A DNA stretch of 64,000 bases, taken from Phalacrocorax aristotelis. Lineage: Eukaryota; Chordata; Aves; Suliformes; Phalacrocoracidae. The DNA lies in assembly GCF_949628215.1 (NCBI RefSeq), contig NC_134282.1, positions 18,828,723 through 18,892,722 of the forward strand, read 5' to 3'. The notes under the pieces were generated by a model. That model did no database searches. It was not told where the DNA came from and saw only the letters and a list, made by a program, of their open reading frames with translations. The position numbers and the translations under genes are program-made. Of this stretch, positions 25,712 to 37,685 are shown piece after piece. Positions within the stretch are counted from its first letter, which is position 1; every line of letters starts with the position of its first letter.

Positions 25712-28425
25712 ACAGAGAGACAGTAAACACATGATGACATAAAGACATGAGGCGTTTACAGAGAAGCCCTCCCACATCTTAGTGGTACCCTTAGGCCAGA
25801 GCTCAAAGACTGTTTCTATTAAGTAAGGGCTGTTTTGCAGCCCTTGGCACTGCCCGAGAAAGGGATGGGAGAAATTTCCTCCTGCTGTCAGGAAATAAAA
25901 GAAGTTGGAATCATGTTTCACTGTTAAAATCTTAAAAGCCTTTCACTGTTATTAATGCATTGCATTATTATTTATGGCTGTTATTAATGTATCTGCAGTT
26001 TATATAGCCATCAGTGCAACAACCGTGTTATGTTACCCAGAAATACTTCAACGGGATTTCTTCCATTTACATTCCCCACCAGAGGTTATTGATGGCTACT
26101 GCAAAATCATAAATATTGCTTTTATTATCTTTCTGTGTTTATTTGTTTTCCAGTCATTCAGCTTTTTCAGTGTATCAGTACTTAGCACGAGGAGCAGCCT
26201 TCATCGTTAAAGTAGAAATTATCGTTGTAATTAACACGTGCAGCCATTAGATGGTAATGTTTGCTCAGCGTTGCACTGAGCATTGTGCTTGCCAAGTCTA
26301 GCACAGTGAGGCAGTTAAGCCAAACTCTTCAAACATAGCCACTGATCTGGGGTATCTCATTTGAGATGTGCTGAGTATCATGAGCTGCCTGGGAAGTACT
26401 TAGCTCCTACAGATCCTACTGATTGCCGCTGCAGTTTGGGGTTCTCAGTAGTTCTGCAAATCAAGTCTCTGGCACCCATAAATTAGAGGCCAGTTTTGAC
26501 TTCTTCAACCCTGGGTAGCTGAGAGAGACCTAACTGCACAGAGGGAGGGGAGACAAGATAGTGTTACCTTGTTCAAAGGCTTAGGATTTCTGGTAGGAAC
26601 ATCATCAGGTAGCCTGTGACTGTGTGGGATAGGAGGTAAGGATTTCTGAACATCTGTTTCAGGGATTTTAAAGTATGAAACAGAAGGATGAAGAAAGATT
26701 GTGCCTGCGTATGTTTTTGGTGTTACCTGTACTTGTACACGTAATACCAAACCATATTTAACTATATATATACACTTATGTGACTATATATGTAATGTGT
26801 GACCTTTTTCTGAGCAGTTGCAGCACTTTGTGATGGACACAGAGAAGATGAAAAGGCAGATTTCTGCTCTAGGGATTTTCAGGGAACTGGTGAAAACATG
26901 CCATTTGTAAAGCTGTTAAGAGTTTGACTAAGCACAGTTTCCAGATATGTCCCGGTTTCTGCAGTTTGCTCTTAGGAATCCACTGGTAATGTTGTGTTGC
27001 TGAACTTGCATATGTTGCTCAGGAACATCTATAAGCAAGATTGCGTCTCTCTGGAGGTGGGTGCCTGCCTCCTCCTTTATAATTGTTGGAAACAAAGGTG
27101 TAGCCAGGGATTCTGAAATATGCTGATCATTCTGAAAACTCATGCAAATATGATCAGGCACCTAGTTGCTGCCACTTGCCGGGAACACTGGCTGTTTTGT
27201 GTAGGGGAGAGAAATTTGAAGAATGGTTTCACAGCAGCTGGAAGTCCGGTTTCTTGCCTTAATAGCCCAAGTAATGTGGAGAGGGAAGAAAAAACAAGTG
27301 CTTGAATCCCTAAATTGGATTCCATGTAGTACCCAAAGGAACTGCAGAGCCTGTCTCCTTCTGTACACACAGGAAATTAGGGAGCCTGGATGACACGTCT
27401 TGTCTTACATGCCTCCCAGGCTTAACGAGTCTCCTTTTTACCAACATTGCTGCATTTCCCAGGAGAGTCAGAGATGGGGTCATGGCATGCATCCTGAGCA
27501 AGAATCCTTCCTGGCTCATCCTTCAGCAGCACATGGAGAAAGGAAGGGGTCCTGTAGGTCTCACTTGGCAGAGGCAGTGTGTAGACCACATTAAGGATTG
27601 TCAGTAACATTAGTAATATATTCCTTCTGTGCCTCTGTGCCATCCAAGAAAAAAAAAAAGCCAGAAGGCCAGTGTGTTGAGACTTTACCACACCAAATAG
27701 TACATAAAATGTCATCTAGCTGCAGTTCTGTGCAGCTGCTTACTTATGTAGTCAAATAGATTAAGACTTTGATCTATCCACTTGATGGTTTTGCAGTTGC
27801 AACACCCTCCCAAAACAAGCAGAGCTCTGGGAAAGAGGAACTAGTGTCTCAGCGCAACCTTCAAAATCTTAACACCACAGGTAACAAAGCTTTTCTTTAT
27901 CCTTTCCTCTAAAAGCAGTCATTCATTCCAATCCCCAACAGCAAGGACTGGCCTGGAGCATTAACACCTCCAGTGTGCTGCACACTTTGCTGCTCCCGCA
28001 TTGGCCAGGCCAAGACGTAACCAGACAGTGGCAATATTGCAAAGAAAAAATGGCTACAGGATTCACTCGTCAAGCAAATAAGCTTTGCTGTCTGCCTCTT
28101 TGATGAGTTTTGCTTATTCTTCCTGTTTCCTTTCCTCCCTGCTTGTAGCTTGTGCTGTAGTAACAGGATTCCCCAGGGGTTATTTTTGATGGGGTGACTG
28201 TTCAGTGATTTGCACCATTTGCAACTGTTGCTACAGGCCCTTTCCACTCACTGCTAAACCTCTTTAAAGTCCAACAGGGAGACACAAGTCTTGATGTTCT
28301 GCCTAGAAAGCTCACAGTTCAGACTGAAGCCGGGAAAGAGCAGAAAGATGCTTTTACCTTCTAGCCAAGTATAAATTAAGTGCCTGCACCTGAACTATTC
28401 ATAAAACTGTAAAAAGCTCCAGTAC

Positions 28426-28605
28426 CTTCAAGAGTGTTTCATGGTGAATTTGGAAGTCCAGTGTCCACAGATTGCCAATGAAAGGGAGAGGTATCAGTCC
28501 TGGAGGCAGCTTCCTTTGAGTCCTCTGGATGTTCAGGAATACTGGAGAAATCCAGACAAGGAGAAAGACAAGAAAATCCACAAAAATTTGACTTCTATAA
28601 AACAT
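28426..28605 (-). pseudogene. Locus A exon 1: membrane anchor and proline hinge of CYP2 relic
   Basis: This is a 180-nt open exon with Met start at 28605-28603, a hydrophobic anchor of about 20 residues, then KLPPGLIPLPFIGNL, the CYP2 proline-rich hinge (one proline of the usual PPGP is leucine). It ends at a plausible donor, AAG|GTACTG. Two further in-frame Met codons lie upstream (up to 28629). It is the best preserved exon of the locus, but the downstream exons are broken. Confidence 0.85.
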
Positions 28606-30186
28606 TGCTGTCCTCATGTCCCCCCTCACTTAGCTGTGACCTGCTAGTGCCAGAGCCATCAGCTCACAGATCCACACACCCACAGGCATTAGCGCTATTG
28701 GAGCACTTGGACAGCACAGGAAATCGGCCATGTCTAGTCCCAAGTGAATGAAGCTGGGCCACAATGGTTTGTGTCCCTTGAACTGTGCACAGAGTGAGCA
28801 GGAAGAATGGATGAGGTGAGGCCCTTTTCAGCTATCACAGTGAGGACAAGGCTGGTACCTTGGTCTGGACATTAGCTTAGACTTTAGAGACTTGGTTCAA
28901 TTCCCTGCTGTGCTACAGATCTCCTCTGTGATTCTGGGCAAGCTGCTTCATGTAGTTTCATGTTGTAACCCATCTCTAATCTTCCTATAAGCAAGATACT
29001 TTGAAAGCAAATAGTCCCATCCCTTCACTTTCCCTTTCACCAGGATTGTGAGCCATAAAGTTAGTGGATTAATTTGTCTGATCTGGTGGGAAGTCTTTCA
29101 TTTTTAGTTGCAGTAATAGTTTTTTGCTAGCTCTCACCTCACCTGCTGGCTGCTGCTCACTAATGCAGCACAAGCAGAGTGAGAACATGGCCAAGGAGAA
29201 AAGGGGCAGGACCACCCCTTTTGGCAGACTCCCTGATCATTTTAGCTGCAGCACAAATCTTTATCTGAATCCCCTCTGCCTCAGAGTCCCTCCTACTCGA
29301 GCCCCTAGGGCTGTTGCTGTCACAAATACATTCCCAGTTAAGCACTCCAGGGACAGGAGACAGAGAACTAGCCTGTACAGAAATTATATTACACTCTCAG
29401 ATGATTTTTTCCTTCTAATGCACTAAAACTTTCTCTGCTAATGCCCTAATAAGATTTACAGGTAGTAAGTGTATAGATGCCTCAGGGATGGAGAAACATA
29501 ATAATGAAAGGACTTTATGGAAGACTGAAAACAGATCTAACAAATTTTGTATTCTTCAGAAACATTGTGAAAGACAATGGAGCATTGCAAAATGTTTCAA
29601 GAGACAATGCAAAAGAGACCAGGCATTGTCAGCACAGTTATCTCTCACAAATCAAACCTTTGTCTGAGACATTTGTTTAGTTTTGTCTGTCTTCAGCATG
29701 AGAAATTTGAAGGACTTTCAGGGTGTCTGCCACTGCTCAGAAGAGGCTGTCATGTAGAGGCTGTCAGTGCATCTGACAGCACTCGTATCTCATCAGGACC
29801 ACACTGGGAGAGGCCTGGGCAACCAGCTGTGCTCAGAAGCACGGTTGCAGGGACACCGCACTCTCTACTGTCATCTTATAGGCTTGTACATACCCAGCTC
29901 TCTCTGCTTTCATTCTGACTCTCACCGAAAGGAAAAAAAATTGACTCCTCCTTGCCAAGGTGCAAGGCAGCAAGATGAGACTAATAGGCCTGGGTGAGTC
30001 CATGATTCTCAATAAATCAAAGCTGTGTTTGTCAGCTCACAAAGAGTATGAATACCAGTTGGATGCAGTTTTACAAATTTTTACCTTTACATTTCCATCC
30101 TAAAGATATCTTTGTGCTGACCTTGGTGTGTTCTCTGAGAAAGCACAATCCAAGTGGTTTTGCATTTGACCTCATTAGTCTCCCAT

Positions 30187-30862
30187 CTTCTCTGGGATAA
30201 GTCAAAATATGGAGCAGTGCCCAGTACAAAGTGGTTGTTGTGGTTTCCGTTCCTGCCAAAAAAAGTTTGCAGAGAACCCAGACCAGGTAGTGTTCATTAA
30301 ATTGCAGAGCTGGGATTGCCTTTAACCTTCAGGAGAGAGAGGAGTGAGTTTAGAGTACAGCAGACATTACAGCATGTGCAGTCATTAACTCCAGATGACT
30401 TCAGCAAACAATGGTTTGCAGTATTTCTGATTTTCCAAAGCAAATAAATGTGCAGAGCAGTAGGAAGTAGTAATAATATCTCATAAGTCTGTTTCTTCAT
30501 GTCTGAACAAAGTATCCTGTCTCATAGGCAGTGTTAAGAAGTGCTTTGAATGACAGCAAAAGATCAAGCTGGAAGTTTTTGAACAGCAGATGTTTCTTTC
30601 AGAGATCTGCTGAATTCAGAACACTTCATGTGATCTTCTTATTTCAGTGAAAGCTTTAGGACAAGTTTATAGATTCACGCTCTTCCACCACTGTCCTCCT
30701 GTGCCATCCTGCAGGAACACAGTCCTGTGGTACCCCTGGAAACTGCAGCTGTTTTTCGTTCTTTACCAAAGATTGTGGAAAACATGCAAGCTCTTGACAA
30801 GCAAAAACCTTCTTGTGAAGATGTGGGAGATAGTTCAGGAGCCAAGGCAAAATACCATAAAC
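30187..30862 (-). pseudogene. CYP2-family pseudogene fragment, locus B (exons 5 and 6)
   Basis: Two adjacent relics lie upstream of locus A. Exon 5 (about 30862-30690) reads VYGILPWLLNYLPHLHKKVF and then frays, with frame changes around PQD. Exon 6 (30326-30187) opens KGNPSSA, has a 1-nt insertion, then FNEHYLVWVLCKLFLAGTET and TTTTLYWALLHILTYPRE. This is a canonical I-helix AGTETT, but the donor GT has become AT. No exons 1-4 or 7-9 were found in flanking sequence. The ERVL element 1.2 kb upstream may have split the locus, or the other exons are gone. Confidence 0.82.
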
Positions 30863-32069
30863 CAGTAGCAAAGATACATCAGCCTTGCTGTTAATCTTTC
30901 TTAAATTCCTAGCAGCTCTCTCAACATATTGAAGTATCCAAGATAAATTTCAGCAGTAAGATCTGCTATTTAATTTTACCAAGAGATGTATTTTGGCACC
31001 ACGAGGCTGCTTCAGTTTCAGGACTCTGACTAGCAGCATCGAAAAATATATGGCTAGAGCACCATCAGGAAACACCTGAAACACTAACCTGAATGACTAC
31101 AAAAAAAAACCCTTTTGTCAAAAAAATTAAGATTCGGAGAAGGCAAAATCTCAAGAAATACTTTCTTCTCATCTGACGAACAAGATTTTTAGATAACTTT
31201 TACCACAGTGTCTAACTGCTGCTGTAGCTGTCTTGCAGCCTTTTCTGCTTTTCATGTTTTGTCCTGTAGATCATACCTGGATTCTTTGTATATTTAAATT
31301 TCTTTGTATTGATTGTTATTCCATTTGTGCTGTTTATATTTTTAACTTTCTTTCTTTTGTAGGTCTCCTCTGTCTCAACCTTTCTACATCTGCAGGATGT
31401 GATCTTCAAGCAATTTTTTAATTGCTTCTCCTGGAAACAGCTGCATAGAACCAAAGGTACTCACAGGAGGTTAGAAGATGGTACCCAAATTAAACATGTC
31501 ATTCACTATTCCTCTGTATCACGTTCTCTACATGATACTCATAGAGAAATAATTGCTGTGAGCCCAGCAAGAAGACTAATCAATATTTTCCAGGCTGTGT
31601 TGCATAAGGTTGCACCAATGTCTCTTTTGAGGGTGGTAACAGAAAAAAGTAGCCCTTAGCCAGTGAAGGTATACAACAGAAGTGGTAATCCTTGGACCTT
31701 TGGTAGTAAGAAGATAGGTAATTCTGTGTAATATCATGTCCTGTCTGAGAGACTAATCACAAGGAAACAGAAATGAAGCTTTCTAAAGCAGAGAAGAAAT
31801 TATGTCCTTTTAAATGCCTTTTTTATAACCTTGCACTATTATTTGCAATAAATATTTTCAAGAAAGCTTATTCCCTCATTCTTATATCTTGTATAGTGAT
31901 ATGGTCAACTCCACATGCTCTGCTACACAACAACAAACTACATATTAAGAAACCTCTCTGAAGGAATTTTGAGTGCTAATGTATGACAGCACAGGTTGTT
32001 CCCAGGTTCCCAGCACTGATCTGTTGACACTGAACAACACTGGAACTGGGAAAAGTTCTCAAGTCTTAC
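30863..32069. other. Unassigned stretch between CYP2 locus B and the ERVL element
   Basis: No exon of the P450 or another family was recognised. A small 8-bp-arm inverted repeat lies at 31408-31427. Exons 1-4 of locus B, if they ever existed here, are not recognisable. Confidence 0.4.
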
Positions 32070-32074
32070 GCAGC

Positions 32075-32565
32075 TGTGCTGGTTTTGGCTGAGAAGGGGT
32101 TAATTCTCCTCACTGTGGGGGTCAGCTACCTTTCCAGCTTCCCGCGCTCTGCCGCGTGGCGTGGCAGGGGGGGCTGGGAGGGGCAGGGCCATGGTGGGGG
32201 CGGCTGACCCCGACTGGCCAATGGCAGGTTCATTCCATACCATGTGACACCATGACCAGTATATTGAGGGGGGGCAGTGGCAGCGCGGGGGCGGCGCGGC
32301 GTCGGGTCGGCGGGCGGCTGCGGCGCGTGCGGTTTGTTCCGGCGGTTCGTTCCCCCTCTGCCCTCCCTTCCCCCCTCCCCCGGGGCTTTGCGCCTCTCGT
32401 TGTTCTCCTTTACATTGCATTTCTACTGTTGTTTCTTTTAATTTTCATTATTAAACTGTTCTTATCCCAACCCACGAGCGTTACCCTTCTGAGTCTCTCC
32501 CCCATCTACCGGTGGGGGAGTGAGCGAGCGGCTGTGTGGGGCTGAGCTGCCGCTAAACCACGACA
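32075..32565 (+). repeat. 5' LTR of ERVL element
   Basis: It begins TGTGCTGGTTTTGGCTG and ends CCACGACA, 491 bp, with a very GC-rich middle (about 32,270-32,400) followed by a T-rich segment. It differs from the 3' LTR at about ten substitutions and one G-run length difference by eye, roughly 2%. Confidence 0.95.
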
Positions 32566-32572
32566 GTCTTTT

Positions 32573-32590
32573 TGGCGCCCAACGTGGGGC
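32573..32590 (+). promoter_or_regulatory. Primer-binding site complementary to tRNA-Lys (1,2 type)
   Basis: The 18 nt TGGCGCCCAACGTGGGGC, seven bases after the 5' LTR, match the 3' end of tRNA-Lys1,2, the primer class used by foamy viruses and some betaretroviruses (established knowledge). Confidence 0.85.
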
Positions 32591-32630
32591 TCGAGGGTTG
32601 GAGATAACAACAGCTGCTGGTCCCAGCACC

Positions 32631-34313
32631 ATGTTGTCCTTTTTGCAGTTGGTGTTAAAAATCGGTGTTGGTTTGTTGAGTCTGCTGTGTTCTGCTGTGA
32701 TTAGTAACGTTTTGCCTACGAGATTTGTTATACAAACACTCGTTTTCAGCTTTATCTGGTATTTGGGGTTTTTGCTGAAACCGTTACTGTACTTCGGATA
32801 CCACCTTGTTGAGGCAATTAGCAATTATACCTCCTCCTCTGAGAGATTTTATATGGAGGAAATACAGAATAGTACCTTTGCAACTTTGTTCTATGATGTC
32901 TGTGCCTTTGTTACAACAACGTTTTTGTATCTTGAACATCCTTGGGTGGTTAAGGTGCAGTCATTGTTAGTTTTTGGGCATGTTGTTTTGGTTTTGACTA
33001 AGCAACTTAAGAATATCACCCAGAAATCTGCCCCGAGGCTTGATAGTTACGAGTGGCAGGGCATGTGGGATAGCATGGGCAAATACCTAGGGCAGTGGGC
33101 ACCCCCAGTGTTTTGGAGTTTCACCCCCGAGCAAGTGCAGAATCCTAAAAAACTAGTAGAATATTTGGAGAAAGTATGTTGTTACGCTGGGAACTCCAGA
33201 GAGACACAGATAACTGCAACGTGCTGGGGTCTGGCCCATGCATACCGAGCCCTGCTCAACAGTATTCAGTGCCCCCAGGGGGAAGAGAATGTCTCTGGAT
33301 TGAAATGCAAAGTGACTGGCACTGTAGACAATCCAGCCCTGACAACAGGCACTGCAGCCACTCAAACCCCCACAACAAGTACCGGAGCTAGCTCAGAAAA
33401 TAAACCCGTACCAGTATCAGTTGCCCCCATACATAAGACGAAATATTGGAAGCACACATCAACTCGTTTAGAACGGGATGATGAAGAACCAGGGCCATCG
33501 CGGGGAGAGGAGGGAGAAGTAATAAATGAAATAGAGACCACCCGATCCCTGTCCTTAAGCGAGTTGCGAGATATGTGAAAAGATTATAGCCGTCGTTCAG
33601 GTGAGCACATTGCCACCTGGCTGCTCCGATGCTGGGATAATGGGGCCAGTAGCCTGGAACTAGAGGGAAAAGAAGCCAAACAATTGGGATCCCTTTCTGG
33701 GGAAGGGGGCGTTGACAAAGCAATTGGAAAAAAACCACAAGCCCTCAGCCTCTGGAGGCGACTCCTGTCTGGAGTGAAGGAAAGGTATCCCTTTAAAGAA
33801 GATGTTACATATCGCCCAGGAAAATGGACAACTATGGAGAAAGGCATCCAGTATCTCAGGGAATTAGCTGTGTTTGAGGTGATTTATGGTGACCTGGATG
33901 ATCAACGGTCATCCAAAGATCCAGATGAAGCCGAGTGCACACGACCCATGTGGCGGAAGTTTGTACGGAGCGCACCATCTTCGCATGCAAACTCATTGGC
34001 AGTGATGTCCTGGAAAGATGACGAGACACCAACGGTGGCAGAGGTGATAGATAGACTCCGGGATTATGACACAAATATCTCTTCCTCGCTTGTCTCTGCT
34101 GTGGAGAAACTATCCCAAGAGGTCCAGCAACTCAAAGAAGATCTGTCCTACTCCCCACCTCGACAGAGCAGTGTCTCAGCTGTTAGGAATAAGCGTCCTT
34201 TGGCTCAAAGAAGGGGATACACACCACGGGCCACCCTATGGTTCTACCTGCGTGACCACGGAGAGGACATGATGAGGTGGGATGGCAAGCCTACTTCGAC
34301 CCTACAGGCATGA
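32631..34313 (+). pseudogene. gag: ERVL gag reading frame with premature TGA
   Basis: The structural-protein frame starts at ATG 32631 after a short leader and is interrupted by TGA at 33576-33578. It resumes in the same frame to TGA at 34311-34313, after which the frame stays open to TAG at 34497-34499. The first 135 or so residues are strongly hydrophobic, with about four membrane-length segments and two N-glycosylation-type sites (NYT, NST) between them. The later half is hydrophilic, with a coiled-coil-like stretch near VEKLSQEVQQLKEDL. No CCHC zinc knuckle was seen. The assignment as gag rests on position and on resemblance of the second half to avian ERVL gag. Confidence 0.8.
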
Positions 34314-34499
34314 GTACATGAACTGCAAGGAAGAACAGTCACTCAGGGAGGCTCTTCCAGGAAAGCTGCTGCTCCAGTTTCCAGCGAGCAAGTCCCCAGA
34401 CAGAGGAGTAGAAGCGCAGATTTTATTTCTAAGTGTAATAGAGGGACTCCTGATTCACATTTACAGGAAGTGAGTTGTGACTGCCATGATCAGGACTAG

Positions 34500-37400
34500 A
34501 GGGGCCCTGCCTCCAGCCGGGTGGAGGAAAGGGATAACCGGGCTTACTGGACTGTGTGGATCCGATGGCCTGGCACGTCCGACCCACAGGAGTATAAAGC
34601 TTTAGTGGACACCGGCGCACAGTGCACCTTAATGCCATCAAACTATATAGGGGCAGAACCCATCAGCATTGCTGGAGTGACAGGGGGATCTCAAGAGCTA
34701 ACTGTATTGGAGGCCGAAGTGAGCCTAACTGGCAATGAGTGGCAGAAGCACCCCATTGTGACTGGCCCAGAGGCTCCGTGCATCCTTGGTATAGACTACC
34801 TCAGGAGAGGGTATTTCAAGGACCCAAAAGGTTACAAGTGGGCTTTTGGTGTAGCTGCCTTGGAGACGGAGGAAACTGAACAGCTGTCTACCTTGCCCGG
34901 TCTCTCAAAGGACCCTTCTGTGGTGGGGTTGCTGAAGGTCAAAGAACAACAGGTGCCAATCGCCACCACAACAGTGCACCGGCGGCAATATCGCACCAAC
35001 AGAGACTCTCTGATCCCCATCCATAAACTCATTCACCAACTGAGGAGCCAAGGAGTCATCAGTAAGACCCACTCACCCTTTAACAGTCCCATATGGCCAG
35101 TCCGGAAGTCTAATGGAGAGTGGAGACTAACAGTAGACTATCGTGGCCTGAATGAAGTCACTCCACCGTTGAGTGCTGCTGTGCCAGACATGCTAGAACT
35201 TCAATACGAACTGGAGTCAAAGGCGGCCAAGTGGTATGCCACAATTGATATTGCTAATGCATTCTTCTCAATCCCTCTGGCAGCAGGGTGCAGGCCACAG
35301 TTTGCTTTCACATGGAGGGGCGTCCAGTACACCTGGAATCGACTGCCCCAGGGGTGGAAACACAGTCCTACCATTTGCCATGGACTGATTCAGACTGTAC
35401 TGGAACAGGGAGAAGCTCCAGAACACCTTCAATACATTGATGACATCATTGTGTGGGGCAGCACAGCAGAAGAAGTTTTTGAGAAAGGTGAGAAAATAGT
35501 CCAAATCCTTCTGAAAGCTGGTTTTGCCATAAAACAAAGTAAGGTGAAGGGACCTGCACGAGAAATCCAGTTCTTAGGAATTAAATGGCAAGACGGTCGT
35601 CGTCAGATTCCAATGGATGTGATCAACAAAATAGCAGCCATGTCTCCACCAACTAGCAAAAAGGAAACACAAGCTTTCTTGGGCGTTGTGGGTTTTTGGA
35701 GAATGCATATTCCAAATTACAGTCTGATCGTGAGCCCTCTCTATCAAGTGACCCGGAAAAAGAATGATTTCAAATGGGGCCCTGAGCAACGACAAGCCTT
35801 TGAACAGATTAAATGAGAAGGAGTTCATGCAGTAGCTCTTGGGCCAGTCCGGGCAGGACAAGATGTAAAAAATGTGCTCTACACTGCAGCCGGGGAGAAT
35901 GGCCCTACCTGGAGTCTCTGGCAGAAAGCACCTGGGGAGACCCGGGGTCGACCCCTAGGGTTTTGGAGTCGGGGATACAGAGGGTCTGAAGCCCACTATA
36001 CTCCAACTGAAAAAGAGATATTGGCAGCATATGAAGGGGTTCGAGCTGCTTCAGAAGTGGTTGGTACTGAAGCACAGTTGCTCCTGGCACCCCGACTGCC
36101 AGTGCTGGGCTGGATGTTCAAAGGAAACATCCCCTCTACACACCATGCAACTGATGCTACGTGGAGTAAATGGGTTGCACCGATCACCCAGCGGGCTCGA
36201 GTAGGAAACCCCAGTCGCCCAGGAATCTTGGAAGTGATTATGGAGTGGCCAGAAGGCAAAGATTTTGGATTATCACCAGAGGAGGAGGTGACACGTGCTG
36301 AAGAAGCCCCACTTTATAACAAACTGCCAGAAGATGAGAAGCAATATGCCCTGTTCACTGATGGGTCCTGTCGCCTTGTGGGAAAGCACCGGAGATGGAA
36401 GGCTGCTGTATGGAGTCCTACACGACAAGTAGCAGAAACTGCTGAAGGAGAAGGTGAATCGAGCCAGTTTGCAGAGGTAAAGGCCATCCAGCTGGCCTTA
36501 GACATCGCTGAACGGGAAAAGTGGCCAGTGCTCTATCTCTATACTGACTCCTGGATGGTGGCAAATGCCTTGTGGGGCTGGCTGCAGCAATGGAAGCAAA
36601 GCAACTGGCAGCGCAGAGGCAAACCCATCTGGGCTGCCACATTGTGGCAAGATATTGCTGCCCGGGTAGAGAAACTGGTTGTAAAGGTACGGCATGTGGA
36701 TGCTCATGTCCCCAAGAGTCGGGCCACTGAAGAACATCGAAACAACCAGCAGGTAGATCGGGCTGCCAAGATTGAAGTGGCTGAGGTGGATCTGGACTGG
36801 CAGCATAAGGGTGAACTATTTCTAGCTCGGTGGGCCCATGACACCTCAGGCCATCAAGGGAGAGATGCAACATACAGGTGGGCTCGTGATCGAGGGGTGG
36901 ACTTGACCATGGATATTATTGCACAGGTTATCCACGAATGTGACACATGCGCTGCAATCAAGCAAGCGAAGCGGGTAAAGCCTCTGTGGTATGGGGGACG
37001 ATGGCTGAAATATAAATATGGGGAGGCCTGGCAAATTGACTATATCACACTCCCACAGACCCGCCAAGGCAAGCGCCATGTGCTTACAATGGTAGAAACA
37101 ACGACTGGCTGGCTGGAAACATATCCTGTCCCCCACGCCACTGCCCGGAACACTATCCTGGGTCTCGAAAAACAAGTCCTGTGGTGACATGGCACCCCAG
37201 AGAGGATTGAATCAGACAATGGGACTCATTTCCGAAACAGCCTCATAGACACCTGGGCCAAAGAGCGTGGCATTGAGTGGGTGTATCACATCCCCTGTCA
37301 CGCACCAGCCTCTGGGAAAATTGAACGGTACAATGGACTGTTAAAAACCACACTGAGAGCAATGGGGGGTGGGACATTCAAGCACTGGGATACACATTTA

Positions 37401-37685
37401 GCAAAAGCCACGTGGTTAGTCAACACGAGGGGATCTGCCAACCGAGCTGGCCCTGCCCAGTCAGAAATCCTACATACTGTGGAAGGGGATAGAGTCCCTG
37501 TAGTGCACACAAAAAGTATGCTGGGCAAAACAGTCTGGGTTCTTCCTGCCTCAGGCAAAGGCAAACCCATTTGTGGGATTGCTTTTGCTCGAGGACCTGG
37601 GTGCACTTGGTGGGTGATGCGGGAGGATGGAGAAATCCGATGTGTGCCTCAAGGAGATTTGATTTTGGGTGAAAACAGTCAATGA
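34500..37685 (+). pseudogene. pol: ERVL pro-pol: protease, reverse transcriptase, RNase H, integrase, with two TGA stops
   Basis: It lies in the same frame as gag and follows the TAG at 34497-34499. Domains in order: aspartic protease with D-T-G-A at 34608-34619; reverse transcriptase with the YIDD box at 35433-35444; RNase H with T-D-G-S around 36357-36365; integrase with an HHCC-type segment near 36,837-36,956 and catalytic Asp 37038-37040, Asp 37215-37217 and Glu 37323-37325 (35 residues between the last two). TGA at 35814-35816 falls just after the RT domain, and TGA at 37185-37187 falls between the two catalytic aspartates. No indel is apparent. Natural end is TGA at 37683-37685. Confidence 0.93.

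Larger units (their letters stand above)
22353..28605 (-). pseudogene. CYP2-family cytochrome P450 pseudogene, locus A (exons 1, 2, 3, 5, 6, 7 recognisable)
   Basis: Collinear relics of a nine-exon CYP2 gene lie at 28605-28426 (exon 1), 25711-25557 (2), 24966-24830 (3), 23454-23269 (5), 22864-22730 (6) and 22540-22353 (7). Compared with the intact gene at 48.9-61.0 kb: exon 2 has a 2-nt deletion, no AG before it and no GT after it; exon 3 is 13 nt short (137 against 150) right after the C-helix WKxQR; exon 5 contains stops; exon 6 is 7 nt short and frameshifted after the AGSDIT I-helix; exon 7 has lost its GT donor and the ExxR arginine is cysteine. Exons 4, 8 and 9 were not found. It cannot make a working P450. 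Exon 1 alone remains open, with a membrane anchor and PPGLIPLPFIGN hinge. Confidence 0.9.

Noticed and set aside
31408..31427. Small inverted repeat AAGCAATT/AATTGCTT
   Set aside because: Eight-base arms in AT-rich DNA are expected by chance; no function can be argued.
33684..34313. Second gag open frame as a separate viral gene
   Set aside because: It is in the same frame as the first part, separated by one TGA and an open stretch, so it is the rest of gag and not an accessory gene.
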